From positions 1-31,194 of the forward strand of contig CBCPMX010000178.1 in NCBI GenBank assembly GCA_965120355.1: 31,194 nucleotides of DNA. Reading direction: 5' to 3'. The notes below the pieces were generated by a model, which saw only the letters and a list, made by a program, of their open reading frames with translations, searched no databases and was not told the origin of the DNA. A program made the position numbers and the translations under genes. How positions within the stretch are numbered: position 1 is the first letter of the stretch; every line of letters begins with the position of its first letter. Source of the stretch: CBCPMX01 sp965120355 (lineage in GTDB: Bacteria; Bacillota; Clostridia; Oscillospirales; Oscillospiraceae). Below, piece after piece: positions 24,067 through 31,194 of the stretch.

Positions 24067-24212
24067 AAAGGGGGGACTTCCCTCAGCGCCAGGCATGGCC
24101 TGCCGTTTTTTCATCGTTATATATACTGCTTCCCATATTTCATGAAATTTCTATGCGAAAAGTGCCTATCCTATACAATAAATCTATTCAATATATAATA
24201 GGAGGCACAACT

Positions 24213-24818
24213 ATGAGTGACATGTACGGCTATGTCCGGGTCTCAAGTAAGGACCAGTGCGAGGAACGACAGCTCATCGCGATGCAGGAGTTTGGCGTCT
24301 CGGAGAAGAACATCTTTCTGGACAAGCTCAGCGGCAAGGACTTTGAGCGGCCGCAGTATAAGCGGCTGCTGCGGAAGCTCCGGCCCGGCGATGTAGTGGT
24401 CATCAAATCCATCGACCGGCTGGGGCGCAATTACGGGGAGATCCAGGAGCAGTGGCGTCTCATCACCAAGGAGAAGCGGGCCGACATCGTGGTACTGGAT
24501 ATGCCCCTCCTGGACACCCGGCAGAAAGCGGAGGACTTGACCGGTACCTTTATCGCGGATCTGGTGCTGCAAATTCTCTGCTATGTGGCCCAGGTGGAAC
24601 GGGAGAACATCAAGCAGCGGCAGGCGGAGGGCATCGCGGCAGCCAAAGCTCGGGGGGTCAAATTTGGACGGGAAAAGAAGCCGATTCCTGATAGATTCTA
24701 TATTTTGTGGGAAAAGTTCCAGAGAAGAGAGGTCACGGCACGGGCGGCGGCGCAGGAGCTGGGTGTCGTTCACAGCACGTTTTTAAAATGGGGCAGTATT
24801 GTGGAAAAATCTCTGTGA
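24213..24818 (+). CDS. Serine recombinase (resolvase/invertase family)
   Basis: Start set at ATG 24213 with GGAGG 7 bases upstream; the open frame extends further without homology. The 201-residue protein has the resolvase catalytic domain: YGYVRVSSKDQ with the nucleophilic serine at residue 11, and IDRLGRN with the active-site arginines (R69, R72). The long E helix leads to a short C-terminal HTH (VTARAAAQELGVVHSTFLKW). Size matches Hin/Gin invertases and Tn3-type resolvases rather than large integrases. It sits between a relaxase remnant and an adhesin operon. It may be left over from the element or act on the inverted-repeat region at 24850-24945. Confidence 0.92.
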   Translation: MSDMYGYVRVSSKDQCEERQLIAMQEFGVSEKNIFLDKLSGKDFERPQYKRLLRKLRPGDVVVIKSIDRLGRNYGEIQEQWRLITKEKRADIVVLDMPLLDTRQKAEDLTGTFIADLVLQILCYVAQVERENIKQRQAEGIAAAKARGVKFGREKKPIPDRFYILWEKFQRREVTARAAAQELGVVHSTFLKWGSIVEKSL

Positions 24819-24849
24819 AATTTTTGCTGGTTTTTAGGGTAGACTTTCA

Positions 24850-24945
24850 AGACCGCCTGAGTGTTTACATATAACATTCAAGATATAGTTGGGCTGTTGT
24901 GCTTCCACCTCTATATATGGTTTAGAGCGGTCTGCATAACAGCCC
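24850..24945 (+). other. Interlocking inverted repeats (structured RNA or recombination-site candidate)
   Basis: Two inverted repeats interlock in the 209-bp gap between the recombinase and the adhesin operon. AGACCGC (24850-24856) pairs with GCGGTCT (24927-24933). GGGCTGTTGTGC (24891-24902) pairs with GCATAACAGCCC (24934-24945) at 11 of 12 positions. Inside the second lies CTCTA/TAGAG (24909-24913 with 24923-24927). The A-B-A'-B' order is a pseudoknot topology if transcribed. As DNA it could be a recombinase site. No known riboswitch class was recognised. Confidence 0.45.
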
Positions 24946-25027
24946 GCCTTCATTCTACAATATTCGGTTTCAAATGTCTGCTTTCGACACCAGCCGGTGT
25001 TTTGGCTTTGGAAGGGAGGAAACCGCT

Positions 25028-25474
25028 TTGACCGATCAGGAACTGCGGAAACTGAGCCGGAAAGACCTGCTGGAGCTGTTGGTGTCGCAAGGCCGTGAGC
25101 GGGACGCCCTGCAAGCGGAATTGGAACAAGTGAAGGCAGCGTTAAAGGACCGGCAGCTCCGCATCGAGCATGCCGGTTCTATTGCTGAGGCGGCGCTGGC
25201 GCTCAACGGAGTGTTTGAGGCGGCGCAGGCCGCGGCGGAACAGTATTTGGAGAACATCCGGCAGCGCAGCGAGCACATCGAGGAGGTGTGCGCGCAGCGG
25301 GAAGCCGCCTGCGCGGAGCTGGAGGCTGAGACGCGGCGAAAGTGCCAAGCTATGGAGACTGAGGCCAAAGAGAAGGCAGAGGCCTACTGGGCGGAGATCT
25401 CCACACGGCTGAAGCAGTTCTTTCAGGAGCACGAGGCGCTCAAGGAGCTGCTGGCCGCCGGAGACAAGACATGA
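25028..25474 (+). CDS. Coiled-coil protein of the adhesin/signal-peptidase operon
   Basis: Start chosen at TTG 25028 because GGGAGG lies 8 bases upstream; an in-frame ATG at 24974 lacks a ribosome site. The 148-residue protein is largely helical: an N-terminal TDQELRKLSRKDLLELLVSQ segment, heptad-like coiled coil, AGSIAEAALALNGVFEAAQAAAEQYLE, and a Glu/Ala/Lys-rich second coil. No signal peptide is seen. Proteins with this arrangement occur upstream of signal peptidase genes in clostridial adhesin loci, but the function is unknown. Its stop overlaps the signal peptidase start (ATGA). Confidence 0.85.
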   Translation: MTDQELRKLSRKDLLELLVSQGRERDALQAELEQVKAALKDRQLRIEHAGSIAEAALALNGVFEAAQAAAEQYLENIRQRSEHIEEVCAQREAACAELEAETRRKCQAMETEAKEKAEAYWAEISTRLKQFFQEHEALKELLAAGDKT

Positions 25475-26067
25475 GGCGCAAGAAGATGCGCGCCGGGGCG
25501 CAGAGCGAGCCGACCGTGGCGCAGCTGGAGCAGGAGCTGGAGCGGGAGACTTACCGCAGGCGGTACAGCAAGGTTCTCCGCAGCACGGTCTATACGCTGA
25601 TCACGGTGGCGGCAGTCGCGGTCCTGGTGGCCACGCTGTTTCTGCCCGTTTTAAGGATCTATGGCACATCCATGACCCCGACCATGACGGACGGGGATAT
25701 CGTTGTGTCCGTCAAAAGCGGGAGCTTCGAGCGGGGCGACATCATCGCCTTCTGGTTCAACAACAAAATTCTGGTGAAGCGGGTCATCGCCTTTCCGGGC
25801 GAGTGGGTGGACATTGACGAGGACGGCAACGTCACCATCGACGGCGAGCCGCTGGACGAGCCCTACCTGACCGAGAAGGCGCTGGGCGAGTGCGACATCG
25901 AGCTGCCCTATCAGGTGCCGGACGGCCGGTATTTTGTCATGGGCGACCACCGCTCCACCTCGTCGGACAGCCGGAGCAGCGCGGTGGGCTGCGTGGCGGA
26001 GGAACAGATCGTAGGGAAATTAGTGTTTCGGGTCTGGCCGCTGGGCGGATTCGGAGCTTTGGAGTAA
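25471..26067 (+). CDS. lepB: Type I signal peptidase
   Basis: The 198-residue protein has a basic, coiled-coil-like N-terminus, one membrane helix at about residues 39-60 (VYTLITVAAVAVLVATLFLPV), then the serine protease domain outside the membrane. The catalytic serine is S67 in YGTSMTPTMTDGD; the general-base lysine is K103 in NKILVKRVIAFPG; GDHRSTSSDSR is the conserved box E. It overlaps the coiled-coil gene by 4 bp and lies 21 bp before the giant adhesin. It may be a dedicated peptidase for that protein, an inference from gene order. Confidence 0.95.
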   Translation: MRRKKMRAGAQSEPTVAQLEQELERETYRRRYSKVLRSTVYTLITVAAVAVLVATLFLPVLRIYGTSMTPTMTDGDIVVSVKSGSFERGDIIAFWFNNKILVKRVIAFPGEWVDIDEDGNVTIDGEPLDEPYLTEKALGECDIELPYQVPDGRYFVMGDHRSTSSDSRSSAVGCVAEEQIVGKLVFRVWPLGGFGALE

Positions 26068-26088
26068 CCAAGGAAGGAGGAACAGCCT

Positions 26089-29000
26089 ATGGATCAGAAA
26101 AACCTTCTGACCCAGGCGTTGGGATTCCTGCAGGCACAGCAGCGGCATCGCTGGTGGCTGCGGCTTATGACCGGTCTGGCAGCGGCGGTCGTCTTTGCGA
26201 CCGTCTATCTGCTGATCTTGCCGGCCATCACGATGGAAAACAGCATTTTTGAGGTAACAGCGGCCCCGTCGGAGGTCTCTCTGGGAGAGACCGTCTACTC
26301 CGAGATCTATGCCGTGGCGGACGACGGACGGGAAGAGACGTTCTTTGTCCTGAGTGCCGACGGCGATAACGCCGGTCTGGATGAGAGCCGGCTGGCATTC
26401 GATGAAGACGGGGTTGCGGTCATCCGGGATGAAGCCGGGCAGACTGTTGCGCTGCATCGGGAATACACCGAGGACGGAGAGGCCCACTACTGGTTTGTGC
26501 TGTCCCGGGGCCAGTCCGCCAGCTTCACGCTCCCCTGGATCAACGGCGTGGACCGCTACCGGACGGAAAAGATCGAAGAGAAGGTTCCGGTGCAGCCGGA
26601 GGAGGAAGCAGAGGCGCCGTCCGCTGAGGACGAACTTGTGGAAGAGGATCCGGCGGACTCAGACGGCGCCCTTCCTCCGGAGACGGATGCGGCGGATCAG
26701 CCGTCTGAAGAGGAGCCGCAGCTGCCCGCAGAGGAAGCGCCGGAACCGCAGCTTCCTGCGGAGGAAGAACCGGAGCTTTCCACAGTGGAAGAGCCGGTAC
26801 CGGATCCGGAGCCCTCCCCGGCCGTGGAGGAACATGAGCTGGAGCCGGCATCGGACGCCGCCGGCCGGGAGACGGATCTTGGCGGGGAGTCCCAGACCGA
26901 GGTCGAGACCGTAGTCTACACAGCGGTCTACACAGCGGCCAGCGCCTCCGCGCTCCGTTACAGCGGCGCGGACTCTGCGCAGGCCGATGACGCATCGGCG
27001 GTCCTTCTGTCCCAGTCTGCGGCCCAGAGGACGGCGCGCACTGCCGTGACAGCGTCTGCGTCGGATGCGGGAGAGACCGGGGAGATTGAAGAAGAGACCG
27101 AATACGAGACCATCTACCACACAGAGATCGTTTTGGAACGATCAGGGGACCAGGAACAAGACGGCTTATTGATCATTACGTTTGGACAGGGCAGCAGCCT
27201 GGAGGCTGCTCTGAGCCAGGCCGGTGACGCCATCGAGCTGACTTGGACGGAGGACGCCGCTTCCCAGGAGGAACCGGAGGACGCTGCCTCCCAGGAGGAT
27301 CCGGAGGATGCCGCTTCTCAGGAGGATCCGGAGGATACCGTCTCCCAGGAGGACCCGGAGGACGCCGCTTCCCAGGAGGACCCGGAGGATGCCGTCTCCC
27401 AGGAGATCCCGGAGGACGCCACCAGCTGGGCCATCGTGGACAAGGAGGGCTTCTCCGCCGCCGCGTCCAACGGGGGATCGCGCTCTTTGCCGCTCTGGCC
27501 GAGGAGGGCCATGATTTTTCCGGGAATATCACCACCGTGACGGTTTCCCGCTATGAAAACGGCCAGTGGGTGTCAGGCACGGAATTTACCGACGGCGACA
27601 GTGTGCGGGTGAGCATCGCCTACACCATCCCGCCAAACACTGTGAGCAGCAACAACCGTACGATCTACTACCAGGTGCCGGACGGAATCACCCTGGCACA
27701 GGAGGAGTCCGGTACGGTCTTTGACAACGGCACGGCAGTGGGCACCTATACCATCACCACGGACGGCCTGATCACCATTGTATTCAACGATGACTATGTG
27801 GAGGATGAGGCCGGTTTCAACGGGCAGATCCAGTTCGAGGGTACCGTGTCCGCCAGCGAGGACGGCAGCGACAACAACATCAGCTTCGGCGCGGGCGGTT
27901 CTATCACCGTCAAACCCGCCCCCGCCCCCACGGACGTCCAGGCGGAAAAAAGCGGCAAGTACAACGCGGAAGAAGGGAAGCTCCACTACACCATCGAAGT
28001 GACGACCACCCAGGGGACCGGCGGCACCGTGACCGTGACCGACGCGTTTGGGATCGGTAACACCTCCGCCACCTACGATGCGGACAGCTTCCAGATCGTC
28101 AAGGTCAGCGCCGACGGCTCGGCGGAGCCCCTGACCGGCTACACGCCCGTGATCGCGGAGCAATGGAACGGCGGGCCGCAGAAGTTCACCCTCTCCGATC
28201 TGCCGGCATTGGAAGCCGGGGAGTCCTACATCATCACCTACACCGCCACGCCGGGCCAGTCCAGCGACGCCGGCGGCGCTTCCAGCGTGTATAACGGCGT
28301 GACCGTCTCCAGCAATGGCAACAGCGGTTCGGACGGGGGCACCGTGGAGATCTCCAAGACCATGATCAGCAAGTCGGGCAGCTACGACAGCAGCCAGGGC
28401 GTCATCAACTGGACCATCACCGTCAACCAGGACGGGCGGGACATCGGCAACTACACCCTCAGCGACACGATCACCGCCAACGGCGTCACGGTCAACCTGC
28501 CCTCCACCGTCACCCTCACCGATTCGGAAGGGAACAGCCGGACCATCACCCTGCCCTACACCTTCCCGGCAGGTTCTACCGGCACCTACACCATCACCTA
28601 TCAGACGGTGGTGGAGGGCCTGGAGCCCGGCGAATCGGCCACCGTGACCAACGATGCGCACCTGACGGATGAGGACAGCGACGACGACTACCATGCGGGG
28701 ACCACCGTCAACCCCTACGCGCAGGACTTCGACTTCAACAAAACCTACGGCTGGCACGACGGCGGCCAGGATGACGGCGACACCGGCACCTACCAGTGGA
28801 ACGCCAACATCACCGTCCCCAGCAGCGTGACGGCCGGCGAACTGGACAAACTGACCTTCACCGACACCATCCACGACCTTATGACAGCGGACGGTACCAC
28901 GGTAGAGGGCAGCCACTACATCACCGCCCAGCAGCTGGACGCCATGACGGTCAACGTCAACGGCACGGCGCTGGTGCGGGATACGGACTACCAGATCTGC

Positions 29001-31194
29001 GATGCAGATGGCAATGTGATCACCGACTTCACTACCGACGCCACCTACACCGGCTTCCAGATCCAATTTACAGCAGAGGCCCTGGAAAAGGTCGCGGGCC
29101 AGACCATCAACCTGCAATACTACACCACGGTGGACTACACCGGGCTGACGGCCGGCGAGTCCTACACCATCCGCAACACCGGCGGCATCCCGGACCATGA
29201 AAGCACACCGGAGACCTCCTATGACAAGCCGAGCGAGCAGAGCCCGCTGGAAAAGCAGGCCAAGGGCTATGACCAGTGGGGCAATGCTACATGGCTGGAC
29301 AGCGGCGTGCGCATCGACTTTGAGGCGTCCGAGGGCGTCATCCACTACCGGCTGCTGCTCCACACCGACGCCGACACCACCGGCGACCTGACGGTGACCG
29401 ACATCCTGCCGGAGGGCGCGTCGCTGGTGGAGGGGTCTGTTCAGATGTATTTTTACGGAAATGAATATTGGGAGTATGACAGTATCGAAAACTATAAGAC
29501 ATCTGAACATATCTATACCACCATTGAAACGACCGAGGACGGTAATACGAAGCTGACCTTCACCATTGAGGACGGCTACAACGGGAATGGCGACATCCAC
29601 ACCCTCTCCATCCACTACGACGTGTCCATCGCCGAGGACCCCCGCTGGACGGACGACCCGGGGCTGGAGGAACACCTGTACACCAACCACGCCGTCTGGG
29701 GCGAGAGCGAAGCGGAGATCGACGTCACGGTGGAGCGGGAGGTGCCGGTGCTGGAAAAGACCGGCGAACAGCTCCCCCAGTACGACCTGGACGGCGGCAT
29801 CATAACAGACAGCGACGGCAATCCGCTTTTGAGCGATACGGTGCGCTACACCGTCATCATCAACCCGGCGGGGGCCGATCTGGACCCCACCGACGACGTT
29901 TTGCAGCTGACCGACACCTTCGGCAGCCTGCCAAGCGGCGTGGCCGGGGCGGGCCTGGACGTGGGCAGCGTCAAGCTGTACCACTACGACCCGACGGCGG
30001 AGGATCACCTGGGCAGTGAGCTCAACCTGGCCCAGTACACCTACACCTACGACGGCGACGAACACGTCCTCACCATGACCATCCCGGATTCCATGGCGCT
30101 GGTGCTGGTGTACGAGTACACCATCGACCGGGGCACGGCGGCAGGCGAGATCACGCTGTCCAACTCGGTGGAACTGACCGGCGTGGCGGGCAGCTCCACC
30201 AGCGACCAGATCCAGCTGGAGGACACCTCCTCCTCGGCCACGGTGGACAAAAAGACGCTGACCATCCACAAGGTGGACTCCACCCACTACGGGGTATACC
30301 TGCCGGGGGCGAAGTTTAGTCTGGAAGCCTATCAGCGGGGCGACGGAAAGGAAGATAAGGAGGACGAGGAGTGGCGATGGAAGACTCTAACGTCCAATTT
30401 GATAACGAATGCAGACGGCGAGTTCTCCCTGGACCGGTCGGATCTATTGGAGTATCTCAACTTCAACTTCGTGGACAACCGGCTGTACCGGTTCAAGGAG
30501 ATCGAAGTCCCCGAGGGGTACAAACTTGTAAACGAATTCTTCTATTTCGTCTGGGTCAAAGATGGGCAGACCGTGGAAGAGGCCATAGCGGAAATGAGCG
30601 AAAAAGGCGCTTTCGGTGGCGTTGACATCAGCGAAGTGCACTTCCTCACCTCCTCCATGGACTTCTCCATTGAGAACGAGCCCACCACCCTGGCCGTGCA
30701 TAAGATCTGGCTCGACGAGGACGGCGAGGAGACCAGCCCCGGCGCGGACAGCGTGGAGGTCACCCTGTACCGGCAGGCCATGCAGACCAACGCCGTGACG
30801 GTGTCGATCTACGCAAATGGCAGCGCCACGGGGGCGAATAATGGGCCTGTCGATGCGACCATGGAGATCGCTGCGGGCAGCGACCTGACGATCGAATTCT
30901 CAGCTTGGGGCGTTGACACGGTTTCATACAGTGTCAGTGGCGGCACGGTACAAACAGTTACTCCAGTAAACGGCACAGCCACCATCGTGCTCCAAAACGT
31001 GACGGAGGCCACGGAGCTTTATGTGAACCTGTGGACTGATAGCGGCAGCTTCTCCTTCCCCAGCTACACGCTGCCCTACTATGTCCCCGTGGGGGATAAG
31101 ACGGAGTATGCCACCGCCACCCTAAATGCGGATAACGGCTGGACCTACACCTGGTCTAACCTCGCAAAAGAGGACGAGGACGGCAACCCCTACT
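26089..31194 (+). CDS. Giant SpaA/Cna-B-type surface adhesin, 3' partial, with one frameshift
   Basis: ATG 26089 follows AAGGAGG. The N-terminus has a basic stretch and a hydrophobic segment ending in LLILPAITMEN, a hallmark of large Firmicutes adhesins. An acidic Pro/Glu-rich region (26580-26860) and six 9-residue repeats (27253-27414) follow. At the G run 27472-27476 the first frame goes out of register and stops at 27540. The next frame continues as GIALFAALAEEGHDFSGN and stays open to the window end; one extra G restores it. Beyond are several DUF11/isopeptide-type beta domains (about 27550-30240), a SpaA-like domain (about 30243-30690) and a Cna-B domain at the end. The anchor is not visible. 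Likely role: adhesion to host or other cells. Confidence 0.9.
27253..27414 (+). repeat. Six tandem 27-bp repeats in the adhesin stalk
   Basis: Six in-frame copies encode variants of AASQEDPED (27253-27279, then every 27 bases). Copies differ at few positions (A/V/T, D/E/I), so the array is recent and could vary in copy number. It lies 58 bases upstream of the frameshift. Confidence 0.9.

Noticed and set aside
24850..24945. c-di-GMP riboswitch controlling the adhesin operon
   Set aside because: The conserved core sequences of c-di-GMP-I and -II classes are not visible; only the pseudoknot-like topology is shared.
27253..27414. CRISPR array
   Set aside because: The repeats are contiguous, in frame and have no spacers; they encode AASQEDPED units. 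No CRISPR or cas gene was seen elsewhere.
27573..30287. A 904-codon open frame on the minus strand
   Set aside because: It is the antisense shadow of the adhesin. The plus strand has recognisable adhesin domains and matching codon use; the minus translation is Val/Gly/His-rich without any family pattern.

Overview
The window looks like chromosome of a gut-type anaerobic clostridium, most likely Oscillospiraceae (the Flavonifractor/Oscillibacter/Intestinimonas neighbourhood). The pointers are moderately high GC, many TTGACA-17-TATAAT type promoters with AGGAGG ribosome sites, a gram-positive LexA box, [FeFe]-hydrogenase maturation genes, a superoxide reductase, and giant SLH/Cna-type surface adhesins. 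The genus is an inference.

Layout. 1-2011 is the C-terminal part of a large surface protein ending in three SLH domains. 2180-3413 (minus) holds superoxide reductase, a NifX-like protein and a zinc-ribbon protein. 3511-3970 is a frameshifted sigma-H-like remnant behind a perfect consensus promoter. 4040-5413 is glmM. 5638-9953 (minus) is a tightly packed run: a 59-residue membrane protein, a YgjP-type metalloprotein, two half-size chromate transporters, then ruvC, ruvA and ruvB. 10308-11465 (plus) encodes a flavin reductase-like protein and a DUF1648 membrane protein. 11586-13024 (minus) encodes a DsbA-family protein and exonuclease III. An ACT-domain protein and a MATE transporter follow.

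15392-19413 (plus) is the [FeFe]-hydrogenase H-cluster maturation operon: TM1266-family regulator, hydE, hydG (frameshifted) and hydF. It is preceded by a leader with mutually exclusive terminator and anti-terminator stems. A Nudix hydrolase follows. 19860-21806 (minus) is a YolD-like protein and a Y-family DNA polymerase under a near-perfect LexA box. A LysR regulator and an Fe/Mn superoxide dismutase come next. 23773-24818 is a mobile-element scar: a relaxase tail and an intact serine recombinase. 25028 to the end is an adhesin operon: a coiled-coil protein, signal peptidase I, and a giant SpaA/Cna-B adhesin that runs off the window and carries one frameshift in a G run.

Three coding regions (sigma remnant, hydG, adhesin) are each put back in frame by adding one C or G to a C/G run. 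This shared pattern points to residual homopolymer errors in the assembly, although real slippage mutations cannot be excluded. The candidates for undescribed biology are the hyd-operon leader RNA, a pseudoknot-like inverted-repeat element between the recombinase and the adhesin operon, a degenerate tRNA-like sequence next to a second LexA-type box, and a domain inserted inside a Cna-B fold.
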